The notes: generated by a model not told the origin, from the letters alone. Shown: positions 36,083 to 45,473, counted from the stretch's first letter. The stretch: DNA of 64,000 nt from Halobacillus karajensis (GCF_900108515.1 NZ_FNWW01000004.1:248001-312000), one strand, 5' to 3'. Numbers and translations: made by a program.

Positions 36083-37149
36083 GTTGTACTGTTCCTTCCT
36101 TCGATCCTATGTTGTCCACTGGCTAAAGCGAGCCTTAGTTCAAAGTAATTATACTTCCCATTAAAGGCTTCATGAATTTGTTTTAACTTCTGAGTATCCA
36201 TAGCCAGCGCCATATTATTAATGTCATCCACATCATAATCACTTAAAAATGAAGCAATAGAAAAGTCGGGTATAATTAGGGCTGCTTCTACGATATGATC
36301 TTGAATCGTGCTCTTTTTCAGCTTTCTCAAAGTTACAATTTCATCAATGCTTAGGCCCTGCATGAAGTATTGATAAGTTTTACGTGCAGATTGAGTGATT
36401 AAATAAGTAACATCCAACCCTTTTGTGCACAAATGGAGCACAGGATAAGATTCTTTATCTTTTTTAGCTTCTAGAAACAAATAATAATGAGTGTGCTCGA
36501 GATGGAGTTGGACATCCACGTCATTCATTCCATACATTTCTTTCAACTGTTCAACCGTTAATCCGATAACCTTTCCTCCTGTCAAACGATGTACATAAAG
36601 ATTTGCCTCGATCACCGAATGATTTTCTAATAAGGTATGGATTTCCTCATAAAGCGATTGGATCAATCTTGGTAATTTATGCTGGAACTTGTGATAGACC
36701 AGCCTCGCCCATCGTTGGGCTTGATAATCATCTACTATAGGATAGTAATGCTTTATACCAGCCTTACGATTGGCCATCATTTGTATTAAAAGGTAGACCC
36801 TCCGCCAAAAAGAAGGAATGACCTCATGCCAGACCATCCCTTTAAAATATTGTATCTTTGGACCCTTGTAGGAGTAAAGCGCGTCTTTACCGCTAGAAGT
36901 AAGGGTAGGAAACGATTGATCATTTACTACAATAAGCCCCTCTTGGATCAATGGGTGTATATGAGCATCCAGCTGTTTACGTCTTAAATCAGGCATAATC
37001 CCAAAAAAATCATCCACTTGATACCCTTTTGCATCCTGCATTGTCTGTGATGACCTTTTTCCTGTCAGCAAATTATAGATGCCAGAGGTTGTACGTTCTC
37101 CTCGGAATTTATCAATACATTGTAGAATCAAATGATGAAACACCCTCAT
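36079..37149 (-). CDS. ypbB: YpbB-like helicase partner
   Basis: A 356-aa protein of the YpbB family, always adjacent to recQ in bacilli. It contains a helicase-associated helix-turn-helix near the C-terminus (about residues 262-330; LSIDEIVTLRKLKKSTIQDHI) of the kind found fused to RecQ helicases in other organisms. It has no nuclease or ATPase motif, so it probably supplies a DNA-binding arm to RecQ. It opens the ypbB-recQ-ypbD-ypbE unit and is divergent from fer. Confidence 0.85.
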   Translation of the reverse strand: MRVFHHLILQCIDKFRGERTTSGIYNLLTGKRSSQTMQDAKGYQVDDFFGIMPDLRRKQLDAHIHPLIQEGLIVVNDQSFPTLTSSGKDALYSYKGPKIQYFKGMVWHEVIPSFWRRVYLLIQMMANRKAGIKHYYPIVDDYQAQRWARLVYHKFQHKLPRLIQSLYEEIHTLLENHSVIEANLYVHRLTGGKVIGLTVEQLKEMYGMNDVDVQLHLEHTHYYLFLEAKKDKESYPVLHLCTKGLDVTYLITQSARKTYQYFMQGLSIDEIVTLRKLKKSTIQDHIVEAALIIPDFSIASFLSDYDVDDINNMALAMDTQKLKQIHEAFNGKYNYFELRLALASGQHRIEGRNSTT

Positions 37150-37194
37150 TCCCTCCTTTCTTCATCTATGTAAAAAGGTTGTATTCTATCTTAA

Positions 37195-37575
<381 letters not shown>

Positions 37576-37585
37576 TCCCACCACA

Positions 37586-37608
37586 GCCCCTGAAAAGGGG
37601 CTTTTTTA
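37586..37608 (+). terminator. Intrinsic terminator after fer
   Basis: GCCCC and GGGGC arms with a six-base loop followed by six T, 11 bases past the fer stop. Confidence 0.88.
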
Positions 37609-38055
37609 ATTAACCAATGTTTCAAATCTTACCTCTGCCTCTATACGATCCATCGTCGAAAAAAGCCGGTAATTTTCCGAGTCAATGATTCGATAATGCT
37701 GACTCATCACATTTTGCTGTAGCGTATATTTTTCTGTTGCGGCTATGTTGTACCACCATACTTTCCCGCCTAATGTCTTCTTCCCTTGTGGTTCCACTTG
37801 TTTATGGGCAATAGTTTCTACTATTTCCACAGGGGCATCACCAAGGATTCCTCTCAAAACATCACTTTCCTGAAAGAGTGCACAAACGGCCACCACTGTT
37901 GTCCAACCGGCAAGTGTCCGTTGTTTTTCAACTTGTACTAATGTTTTCTTAGACAGCCCCAGAATCTCTGACATCCGGTCTTGAGTGTATCCATATTCGA
38001 CACGAATCAACTTCATCTTTTTAGATATTTGTTTTCTAATCTCCTGTTTATCCAT
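37606..38055 (-). CDS. XRE-family transcriptional regulator
   Basis: A 149-aa protein with an N-terminal helix-turn-helix (about residues 15-50; YTQDRMSEILGLSKKTLVQVE) and a C-terminal region of about 90 aa without a recognised ligand-binding motif. I use the ATG at 38055, with AAGGTG upstream; an earlier ATG lacks a ribosome site. In B. subtilis fmnP and serA occupy this interval, so the gene is an addition relative to that order. Targets unknown. Confidence 0.7.
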   Translation of the reverse strand: MDKQEIRKQISKKMKLIRVEYGYTQDRMSEILGLSKKTLVQVEKQRTLAGWTTVVAVCALFQESDVLRGILGDAPVEIVETIAHKQVEPQGKKTLGGKVWWYNIAATEKYTLQQNVMSQHYRIIDSENYRLFSTMDRIEAEVRFETLVN

Positions 38056-38118
38056 CACCTTACCGTCCCCTTTACTGCGCCCTTTCATTTTAACATGAGA
38101 ATTAGATACAATCCCATC

Positions 38119-38153
38119 AATAAGACCCCCTGCACAGGGCAGGAGGTCTTATT
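38119..38153 (-). terminator. Terminator after rsiX
   Basis: Minus-strand hairpin with AATAAGACC and GGTCTTATT outer arms and GC-rich inner pairing, starting at the rsiX stop. Confidence 0.75.
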
Positions 38154-39378
38154 ATTCTTCCACGATAGGGTTGATTCTCTCAGGCACTGGTATTGGTTCT
38201 TTGAGGTTGTACGTCGAGAATTCACTTACATTAAGACCCTTAAATTGGATTTCTTTAAAACCGAACTGAGCCCCTGTAGCAAGTATCGCTTCAATCATGG
38301 TTAAGACTTGTTGTTCACTAGCCCATGATTTATGGTGGAGCTCTATTGTAACTAGACCTTCCTTCGATTGAATCGTTGTAAACTGTACATGTTCCGGGAC
38401 GGGTGGCTTAACAAAAAGTCCGTTCCCCTTTTCCTTCATATTCTTTAATGCTTCTTGAAAAGTGAGCGGAGTATCGATCGCAATAGGAACTAGTAACCGT
38501 TCGGATAAATCTTCAAACTGGTACAGCATGAAAATATATTCCCCCTGTTCAATAACTGGTAGTTCTGTCATTTCTCCGTAGTTTCCGAGTACAACAGGGT
38601 TACCATTCTCCTTACGTATTAAGATTCTCTCAAGCTGAGGTGCGACATTTTCCAGCTCCCAGCGAATGCTTTCAACAATTGTCTGTGTCGAAGCTGAACC
38701 ATTTACTTGAAAATCATTAGGAAATATTACGACAGCTTCAGCTTTTTGTTCGTTTATTTCATATTGAAGCGATGTTGTCATACGGTCAGCCAAACCATAC
38801 TTATCCAAATCGATCTTACTAGCCTCTTTATTTATGGAAAGAGGTAGGACCACTTCAGCATTTCTTCCAGGATAAGCCATGATTTCAAAACCATTATTGG
38901 ATGACATGGTTATCATAGAATCAAGCTCAGAATCATTCGCTAAAGGGGCAGAGCCTGATTCTTGCTCTTCAGTTTCTTCTTCATTCCCTTCGATGGCAGG
39001 TTGTTCTTCCTTTTGCTTCGAGCGATGTGGCTTAGCTTCTTCAATTTCTGCCCGGTCTGCTTCTTTACTTTGAAACGTCTGATCAGAGGAGTGATCTTCA
39101 GATGAGGATGTTGAAAACTCCTTGTTTTCATGTGTGTCTTTAGAAGATTCATCTACAGTTAGCAACTGGTTATCATTTAAGAACACAGGAATAAATACAG
39201 CTAATACAAGAACCACCGCCATAGTTGCTAAACCTGGCAAAACCCACGGAGCCTTCTTTCTTTTTTGTTTATTCACGCGTGCGGATATTTTCTGATAGAG
39301 ATCTTCTTTGGATTGGCGATCTTCCACAGAAGGGAGCCTTTTCATTAATTGTTCGAGTTCCTTATCCTTACGTTTCAC
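38152..39378 (-). CDS. rsiX: Anti-sigma-X factor RsiX
   Basis: A 408-aa transmembrane anti-sigma factor. The cytoplasmic N-terminus (residues 1-44; LEQLMKRLPSVEDRQSKEDLYQKIS) should bind SigX, one membrane helix spans about residues 45-67, and the outside part begins with a Ser/Glu/Lys-rich low-complexity linker (about 78-150) followed by a globular sensing domain. It overlaps sigX by four bases, the usual arrangement. The identity rests on topology, operon position and the SigX neighbour; it is slightly longer than the B. subtilis protein because of the linker. Confidence 0.87.
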   Translation of the reverse strand: MKRKDKELEQLMKRLPSVEDRQSKEDLYQKISARVNKQKRKKAPWVLPGLATMAVVLVLAVFIPVFLNDNQLLTVDESSKDTHENKEFSTSSSEDHSSDQTFQSKEADRAEIEEAKPHRSKQKEEQPAIEGNEEETEEQESGSAPLANDSELDSMITMSSNNGFEIMAYPGRNAEVVLPLSINKEASKIDLDKYGLADRMTTSLQYEINEQKAEAVVIFPNDFQVNGSASTQTIVESIRWELENVAPQLERILIRKENGNPVVLGNYGEMTELPVIEQGEYIFMLYQFEDLSERLLVPIAIDTPLTFQEALKNMKEKGNGLFVKPPVPEHVQFTTIQSKEGLVTIELHHKSWASEQQVLTMIEAILATGAQFGFKEIQFKGLNVSEFSTYNLKEPIPVPERINPIVEE

Positions 39379-39908
39379 GGTCTGCCCCCTCCTTCATTCA
39401 TCTTTGCCAATATTAACTTCAAGGCTTTCACTGCTCTATGTTGAGTTGTCTTCACTTTACTCTCACTCCAGCCTAAAATTTCTGCTGTCTCCTTAATCGA
39501 CATGCACTGAATATAACGTAAAATTAATACACTTTTTTGATCGACCGTACATTCATCCAGCGCCCTGTATACCTCTTGAACTTCATCTTTTTGGATAGCT
39601 ATTTCTTCAGGAAGTTTTTGATGGTCTTGAATTTGTTCTCCTTTTTCATTCCAATCAAAAAACTCCATTATACGATTACGTTTACGTTTTTGTTTGCGAA
39701 AGTAATCAATGGCCACGTGTCGAGCTATAGAGAACAACCACGTCTTTTCTGAGCTTCTTCGGTTAAATGAATCGTATGATTTCATGACTCTTACATAAAC
39801 ATCCTGAACAAGGTCCTCAGCAAGATCCCTATCCTTAACCATGTATAAAAGGAACTGAAAAAGATCATGGTGATAGTTTTCATATAATTCATCAAAGAAC
39901 GTTCGCAA
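39375..39908 (-). CDS. sigX: ECF sigma factor SigX
   Basis: A 177-aa extracytoplasmic-function sigma factor that controls envelope-modification genes. Region 2 contains FLLYMVKDRDLAEDLVQDVYV (about residues 15-35) and SFNRRSSEKTWLFSIARHVA; region 4 has IKETAEILGWSESKVKTTQHRA near residue 137. The TTG start at 39908 follows AGGAGG with good spacing and gives an N-terminus like the B. subtilis protein; the upstream GTG includes the ribosome site. A perfect SigX-type promoter lies upstream, implying autoregulation. Confidence 0.93.
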   Translation of the reverse strand: MRTFFDELYENYHHDLFQFLLYMVKDRDLAEDLVQDVYVRVMKSYDSFNRRSSEKTWLFSIARHVAIDYFRKQKRKRNRIMEFFDWNEKGEQIQDHQKLPEEIAIQKDEVQEVYRALDECTVDQKSVLILRYIQCMSIKETAEILGWSESKVKTTQHRAVKALKLILAKMNEGGGRP

Positions 39909-39936
39909 TGGTGGTACCTCCTGGGTCACTTCTTTA

Positions 39937-39963
39937 GTCGTTTTATGTATAGAAAAAGTTACA
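39937..39963 (-). promoter_or_regulatory. Autoregulatory SigX promoter
   Basis: Minus-strand TGTAAC (39958-39963) and CGAC (39937-39940) separated by 17 bases fit the ECF SigX/SigW-class consensus exactly, about 30 bases before the sigX TTG. Confidence 0.82.
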
Positions 39964-40120
39964 CTCTCTATCTTAATATGCGGAAAAAGAAAAAGGAACA
40001 GGAAACAAAAAAGAGAACTAATTCATTAATTGTACGATTTATGTTAATGAAAGAGGACGGATACCCCTTTTTGGCCATGCGTATTTGCAAAATCGATTCC
40101 GGCATAAGAGATAGCTTGAT

Positions 40121-40163
40121 AAATAAAAAATCATAGCCACCCTGCGATCAGGACAGCTATGAT
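40121..40163 (-). terminator. Terminator after ECF S-component gene
   Basis: Outer arms ATCATAGC and GCTATGAT plus an inner CCTG/CAGG pair, followed by TTTTTTATTTATC on the minus strand, overlapping the stop codon. Confidence 0.82.
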
Positions 40164-40669
40164 ACTTTCGTAATGGCATTTCTTTTTTCATACCGTTGGA
40201 AAAGAGTCCCTAATATGGGAGATAAGACTAAGACGAATGCTGTGTTGGCAATAGCATGATTAATATCCATAGGTAAGCCAGCCATGTAATAAGCCCAAAA
40301 TGGCTGGCCGGAAGCGCGCATTGTGAGAGAAAGGATGATTCCGAAGAACATTCCACTTATAAATCCATAAATGGAAAGAGCCCAGACCGGAAGCTTCGGC
40401 CAAACTTTCCCTAAAAGACCTGCTATAATGCCTATGAGAGACCAGGCAATAATCTGCCAAATTGTCCAGATGCCCATCCCTAACAAAACATTGGAAACAA
40501 AAGCAGTTAATAATGCAATAAGAACACCCGCACTTGGTCCAAGCCAAAAACCAGCGATAATAATAATCGCTGTCACAGGTTGGATATTAGGCAAATGTGC
40601 GAGTGCCATCCGCCCCGCCACAGCCAAGGAAGCAAGCATAGCAATTAATGTTAATTTATACGTATTCAT
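40157..40669 (-). CDS. ECF transporter S component, probably for vitamin B12
   Basis: A 170-aa integral membrane protein with five to six helices, typical of energy-coupling-factor substrate-binding subunits; it would work with shared EcfA/EcfA'/EcfT encoded elsewhere. Residues 18-45 (GRMALAHLPNIQPVTAI) and the ASGQPFWAYYMAGLPMD loop near residue 118 look like the CbrT-type cobalamin/cobinamide group. The substrate is inferred mainly from the cobalamin riboswitch upstream and the transcobalamin-like lipoprotein in the same operon. It begins seven bases after that gene. Confidence 0.85.
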   Translation of the reverse strand: MNTYKLTLIAMLASLAVAGRMALAHLPNIQPVTAIIIIAGFWLGPSAGVLIALLTAFVSNVLLGMGIWTIWQIIAWSLIGIIAGLLGKVWPKLPVWALSIYGFISGMFFGIILSLTMRASGQPFWAYYMAGLPMDINHAIANTAFVLVLSPILGTLFQRYEKRNAITKVS

Positions 40670-40675
40670 CCTTCA

Positions 40676-41074
40676 TCATTCCCAAGATTGGTAGTTAAAT
40701 AAGACCTCGTCACCATCTTCCAGTTCATATTCATTCGCACCGACCATAACCTCTTCTCCATTGATCGTGTACATCCAACCCATTTTTTCCTCTTCGTTAG
40801 TTGAGATTCCTTCAATACTGTTTATAAACCCTTCCGTTTGTTCTACCTCATAGTTTGATTCCATGACCTCCATTAAAGTTGTACCTTCTTCCACTTTAAA
40901 TTCATCTTCCGCGATCATTTCATCACCTTCAGAGATCTGAACATCAACAGTCAATTCCTCTGCCTGTTCTTCCTCAGTAGTTGATGTTTCTTCTTCTTCC
41001 TGCTGGGCACCGCATCCGGCTAGCACCCCAATAGCTAAAACCATGGCTGTGAAAATAGAATACCACTTATTCAT
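40676..41074 (-). CDS. DUF4430 (transcobalamin-like) lipoprotein
   Basis: A 132-aa secreted lipoprotein: lipobox GVLAGC (Cys near residue 19), an acidic Glu/Thr-rich linker (about 22-42), then one DUF4430 domain (about residues 48-131) of the fold seen at the C-terminus of transcobalamin and intrinsic factor, ending FNYQSWE. It may trap cobalamin or cobinamide at the membrane for the ECF subunit encoded next. The ATG at 41074 has GGGAGAG upstream; a longer in-frame reading would cover the riboswitch terminator and is rejected. Cobalamin binding is inference. Confidence 0.82.
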   Translation of the reverse strand: MNKWYSIFTAMVLAIGVLAGCGAQQEEEETSTTEEEQAEELTVDVQISEGDEMIAEDEFKVEEGTTLMEVMESNYEVEQTEGFINSIEGISTNEEEKMGWMYTINGEEVMVGANEYELEDGDEVLFNYQSWE

Positions 41075-41170
41075 TCCAAATCTCTCCCTATTCTCTATTT
41101 GTCCCAAAGCTTGTGTAATTATTTCGGATAACCAGAAATATGAAATAACTGAAGACCAAGTACTTCCCAA

Positions 41171-41204
41171 TAAAAAAAGCTTACCCTTAATTTTGGGTAA
41201 GCTT
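41171..41204 (-). terminator. Riboswitch-controlled terminator
   Basis: Perfect arms AAGCTTACCC and GGGTAAGCTT with an eight-base loop, then TTTTTTATT on the minus strand, lying between the B12 aptamer and the lipoprotein gene. This is the likely expression platform. Confidence 0.88.
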
Positions 41205-41264
41205 AAGACAATCCAACGGTAAGCTACACAAAAGTGTTTTACCATTGGTTGTCTCAAATACTCA

Positions 41265-41450
41265 ATCCCCGAAGCTTTGAAACATTGGATCAGGCAGGTC
41301 TACTGACTCGTGTATCCTTCTACTCAGGATCCTTCCCATGCCACATAGCACAGTGGAAATTCCTTTTCATCAACACTCACAGTTGCGAGGACAGTTCTGG
41401 TTTCTCACCAGATTCCCTTTTAAGTCTTACCCAAGACACCTGAATCCTCT
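41265..41450 (-). promoter_or_regulatory. Cobalamin (AdoCbl) riboswitch
   Basis: The minus strand carries the B12 box GAGTCAGTAGACCTGCC (41293-41309), the core GTCCTCGCAACTGTGA (41377-41392), the GGTGAGAAACC element near 41400-41410 and the usual flanking helices. Its terminator follows at 41171-41204. A further long hairpin (41207-41253) lies between aptamer and terminator. High cobalamin should stop transcription of the lipoprotein and ECF genes. Confidence 0.95.
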
Positions 41451-41502
41451 TCATATGAAGTTCTATAGACTAGATTACAACAATCTTCAAGATATAGCAA
41501 TA

Positions 41503-43287
41503 TCATTTTTCCGTACTTGCAAACGGGATCTTGAAGGTGAATGTTGTCCCTTCTTGCAGTTTACTATGCACACTAATGGACCCTTCATGTGCTTCTACAA
41601 TGTTTTTAGCTATGGCTAATCCCAATCCTGTTCCCTTCTTATAATTTTTATTTTCACGCTTCCTTGATTTATCTGCCTTATAAAAGCGCTCAAAAACAAA
41701 CGGAAGATCTTCCTCCTTAATACCAAAACCAGAATCCTTAACACTTGCCACCCATTCTTTTTGGCCTTTTTCAATGATTACCTTTACTGCACTGCCCTGG
41801 TTGGAATGCCTGATCGCATTATCAATTAAATTCGTAAACACTTGCTCTATTCGGTCCGGGTCAAAATGAAGAAGATCAAAACCACTGTCTATCCTCAACT
41901 CTAGATCGACTTCTTTTTCGTTGGCTATCCCGGAAAACTTGCGGATGATTTTATTCATAAAGGACTGTATCTCCACAGGCTCTGTCGATAACTGAATATG
42001 CCCTGCTTCCATACGCGCTAAATCTAACAGCTCATTCACCAAGCGACCAATCCTCAGTGATTCATCATGTATAATCTGCGCTAATTCATTTTTATCTTCT
42101 TTCGATTCTGCAATGTCATCGACTATCGCTTCACTATACCCTTGAAGCATGGAGATCGGTGTTCTTAATTCGTGAGAAACATTAGCAATAAAATCTTTCC
42201 GCAGCTTATTCAGTCGTCTTTCTTCTGTCATATCTCTAAGTACAGCCACCGCTCCCCTGACTTGTTCTCTATCGTACAAAGGTGTCATAATTATAACCCA
42301 GGATCTCCCCTGTAGTGTCATTTCAACCATGGACTCCTTCTCATCATGAATGACGCTATTAAATAATTCTTCTAATGGTTCTGGTAGAGCTGGTCTTCCT
42401 GACTGGGAAGAAACACTATATCTTTCAAATTCATAAGCTTCCAGATAATGTTGGGCGGGGGGGTTGGATATTAACACATCTCCTTGACGGTTGAACGTAA
42501 TTACCCCATCAGCCATCGAACTCAAAATTCCTGACAGCTGCTCTTTTTCCTGATTCAACGCATTAATATGAAATTTCAGCTCTCGTCCCATACGATTAAA
42601 CGCCATCGCTAATTCACCAATTTCATCATGAGTCCGAATTGGAATTTTTGTATTGAATTCCCCTTTTGCAAGTTCAAGTGCTCCTTCTCTCATTTTAATT
42701 AAAGGCGCTGTTATTCGTGTGGAGAGGAAAAAGGCGAAAATTGTTGTTAAAACAATGGCAATTCCTGCCCCCAAAAAAATAATTTTCGTTGTTTGTTCGG
42801 ATGTCTCCTCAATGGTATCCAAGGACTGGTAAACAAAGACAGCCCCACTATTATGATTTAAAGGAGTTCCTACAACCATAATTCCATTTTCACCAGAGGT
42901 CAGGTTAGCGACTTTCTTTACATCGGCACCTTCTTCTAACACGGCTGATAATTCTTCATCTCTTTCGAACCATGAATAACTAAGTTCAGGCAGAGAAGAA
43001 GAATCATTTTCCGGAACAAGGAGGTCTTCGGATCCGCGTACGATAACAGCCCGACTGGCGGAGTCTTTTACCAGAGCTGTTGTAGACAGCATAAGCTCTT
43101 CATCATCTTCATAACGATCCACGACGTCAGAAATTTTATCAGCTGTCTGTAAGAGATGTCTCTCTGCCTCGAGTATATGATAGTTTTGGAAGAACTCTAG
43201 AAGCAGGACTGTCAGGATGAAAAGTACAAAACAAACTAAAAATAAGATGGTAAACCATAACTTTACGACAACACTACGCCAAAACAT
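41503..43287 (-). CDS. resE: Sensor histidine kinase ResE
   Basis: Membrane kinase of the ResDE system that signals oxygen limitation and NO. The 594-aa protein has two membrane helices (about 8-30 and 170-192) bounding an extracellular domain, a HAMP segment (about 190-245), a PAS-like domain (about 255-350), the phospho-His box FIANVSHELRTPISML near residue 370, and an ATPase domain with NLIDNAIRHS, DSGFGI and GTGLGLAIAK. It overlaps resD by one base. Confidence 0.93.
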   Translation of the reverse strand: MFWRSVVVKLWFTILFLVCFVLFILTVLLLEFFQNYHILEAERHLLQTADKISDVVDRYEDDEELMLSTTALVKDSASRAVIVRGSEDLLVPENDSSSLPELSYSWFERDEELSAVLEEGADVKKVANLTSGENGIMVVGTPLNHNSGAVFVYQSLDTIEETSEQTTKIIFLGAGIAIVLTTIFAFFLSTRITAPLIKMREGALELAKGEFNTKIPIRTHDEIGELAMAFNRMGRELKFHINALNQEKEQLSGILSSMADGVITFNRQGDVLISNPPAQHYLEAYEFERYSVSSQSGRPALPEPLEELFNSVIHDEKESMVEMTLQGRSWVIIMTPLYDREQVRGAVAVLRDMTEERRLNKLRKDFIANVSHELRTPISMLQGYSEAIVDDIAESKEDKNELAQIIHDESLRIGRLVNELLDLARMEAGHIQLSTEPVEIQSFMNKIIRKFSGIANEKEVDLELRIDSGFDLLHFDPDRIEQVFTNLIDNAIRHSNQGSAVKVIIEKGQKEWVASVKDSGFGIKEEDLPFVFERFYKADKSRKRENKNYKKGTGLGLAIAKNIVEAHEGSISVHSKLQEGTTFTFKIPFASTEK

Positions 43288-44003
43288 CAGTCACCAGAAA
43301 CCTCAAATTTATATCCAATTCCCCAAACAGTCACAATCATTCCCGCAGCCTCAGCAGAAACTTTGCTTAGCTTTTCTCTAAGACGTTTCACATGTGTATC
43401 TACAGTCCTAAGATCTCCGAAGAATTCATATTGCCAAACTTCCTTTAATAATTGTTCTCTATCAAACACTTTGTCCGGTGCCTGAGCCATATAATGGAGA
43501 AGCTCATACTCTTTTGGAGTCAGTGCCACTTCTTTACCATCTGCTGTCACTCGATGAGCGTCATTATCGATGGTCATGTGGGGGAAGACAAGAACGTTAC
43601 GTGCCGCTGTATCTGTTTCCAGGAACTTTGTTGATGAAGATCTGCGTAAAAGCGCCTTCACTCTTAATACCACTTCTCTTGGACTAAAAGGTTTTACAAT
43701 GTAATCATCCGTTCCAACTTCGAATCCTTGCACCCTATTGGCTTCTTCTCCTTTGGCTGTAAGCATAATGACAGGAGTTGCTTTCTTTTCACGAAGTGCT
43801 TTACACACTTCTACTCCATCTTTTCCTGGAAGCATTAAATCAAGAAGAATGACGTCATATTCATTTTGAAGGGCTTTTTGCAATGCTTCTTCCCCATCTT
43901 CCGCTTCATCGATCGTATAGTCTTCTCTTTCGAGGTACATCCGAATCAACCGTCGGATACGTTCTTCATCATCAACTACAAGTACTTTCGCATCTTGATC
44001 CAT
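43287..44003 (-). CDS. resD: Response regulator ResD
   Basis: OmpR-family regulator of anaerobic and aerobic respiration genes. Phosphorylation site Asp in VILLDLMLPGKDG near residue 57, acidic pocket VDDEERIRR near residue 11, Lys in YIVKPFSPRE near residue 106, and a winged-helix output domain (about 140-235) with RTVDTHVKRLREKLS. 238 aa, the normal length. It may be transcribed both from the resA promoter and from its own promoter in the 262-base gap after resC. Confidence 0.95.
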   Translation of the reverse strand: MDQDAKVLVVDDEERIRRLIRMYLEREDYTIDEAEDGEEALQKALQNEYDVILLDLMLPGKDGVEVCKALREKKATPVIMLTAKGEEANRVQGFEVGTDDYIVKPFSPREVVLRVKALLRRSSSTKFLETDTAARNVLVFPHMTIDNDAHRVTADGKEVALTPKEYELLHYMAQAPDKVFDREQLLKEVWQYEFFGDLRTVDTHVKRLREKLSKVSAEAAGMIVTVWGIGYKFEVSGD

Positions 44004-44100
44004 AGTATTTAAACCTCCATGTACATAAAATAACCTCTATATTTACCAAATACTAAGTTCAACTTGCGTTCATTTCACCACAAGATAGACCCTTATACAA

Positions 44101-44132
44101 AGGGCAGGTCGAGCCTATTGTCTCGCCTGCCT
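44101..44132 (-). terminator. Possible attenuator between resC and resD
   Basis: Minus-strand hairpin with arms GGCAGGCGAG and CTCGACCTGCC, followed by only a short T-tract. It could partly separate resABC from resDE transcription. Confidence 0.5.
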
Positions 44133-44265
44133 TCTGTTCTTGTCTAGCCATTTATATGAATCCGCTTCACCCCTGTGGAATTAAGCCAATCCCTCGTTTG
44201 ACATGGATCCTCACACAGAGGCATGACTTAAACTTGTCGGGAGATAGCTCAAGCGTCTTTAGTAT

Positions 44266-45456
44266 TTAAGCATAGGAATGTAATCCGGATATGATTAAGT
44301 TGACCGCAATCAAATTGAACATAATTATTCCGAAGCCACCTACTGCAAGCCACGCTGACTTCATTCCCTGCCATCCTCTGGAGAGACGCAGGTGTAAGTA
44401 GGCAGCGTAAAAGAAGAAAGTAATCAATGCCCAAACTTCTTTCGGATCCCACCCCCAGAAGCGGTCCCAAGCCTGTTGCGCCCATATCATAGCAAAAATA
44501 AGTGCTCCCAATGTAAATACAGGGAAACCTATGGCGACAGCGCGGTAGGAAATTTCATCGACAAGTTCAGGGTTAACTTTCTTATTCAGTAGTGGTTGTA
44601 CTGCTGCAGCAATGCGCTTCCGAATAATTAAGCGAACACCCCAATAAAGGATGAGTCCACCTAAAATCGACCATAAGAATGTATTGAATTTTTTAGCAGC
44701 ATCTTCTCCTCGCATCCATTCAGGAGCGTGGAAAATTGGAGACATTACACCTTCACTGATCATGACCCCCTCATTCGGACCAGCCAGGGCAGGCATTTCA
44801 TAAGTCACTTCCGTCTGCTGGCCCTCAACAGGAGCCTCAAATGTTGCCTCATAATCCAATGCGTTGAATGTAGAACTTATAATGATAAATGCAAGCGTAG
44901 CTGCAATGACATAAATAACAAATTCAAGCCAAGTCGTATGTTTAGTACGTCTAGTCTGATCGACCTGGCTGATTAAGAAAATCAATCCAGCAACAAAGCT
45001 AACCGATAAAATCCCCTGTCCGAGAGATGCTGTCGTTACATGGATATATAACCAATGTGATTGCAGCGATGGAACAAGAGGAGAAATTTCCGTTGGAAAC
45101 ATGCTCGCAAATGCAATAAGAAGCAAGGCAATCGGTAGTGCAAATAATCCAAGCAAATCAACACGATAGATGAAATATAGAATGATAAACGCAAATACAA
45201 GCATCATTCCAAAAAATGTTGTATATTCAAACAGATTACTAATCGGGGCATGGCCGCTTGCGATCCACCTCGTAATAAAATATCCCACTTGGGTGAGGAA
45301 TCCTATAATTGCAAGCGAGATCCCTATATTTCCTGCCATCTTACTCTTGCTTTTCTTTTTATCCCGAATCGTTGCAGCAAAGAACAGGGTTGCAATTAAA
45401 TAGATAAAAAAAGCAGCGTAGAGCAGATTGCCGCTTATCGTTGACAAGTCTCCCAT
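44266..45456 (-). CDS. resC: Cytochrome c synthesis protein ResC (CcsB/CcsA type)
   Basis: Polytopic membrane protein (396 aa, about eight helices) that carries haem to the outside and, with ResB, attaches it to apocytochrome c. The tryptophan-rich haem motif [16 protein letters not shown] lies near residue 330, with conserved histidines in [15 protein letters not shown] (near 137) and HLRLSRGW (near 358). It follows resB by 17 bases. Confidence 0.94.
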   Translation of the reverse strand: MGDLSTISGNLLYAAFFIYLIATLFFAATIRDKKKSKSKMAGNIGISLAIIGFLTQVGYFITRWIASGHAPISNLFEYTTFFGMMLVFAFIILYFIYRVDLLGLFALPIALLLIAFASMFPTEISPLVPSLQSHWLYIHVTTASLGQGILSVSFVAGLIFLISQVDQTRRTKHTTWLEFVIYVIAATLAFIIISSTFNALDYEATFEAPVEGQQTEVTYEMPALAGPNEGVMISEGVMSPIFHAPEWMRGEDAAKKFNTFLWSILGGLILYWGVRLIIRKRIAAAVQPLLNKKVNPELVDEISYRAVAIGFPVFTLGALIFAMIWAQQAWDRFWGWDPKEVWALITFFFYAAYLHLRLSRGWQGMKSAWLAVGGFGIIMFNLIAVNLIISGLHSYA

Positions 45457-45473
45457 TTTTCATCCTCCTGACT

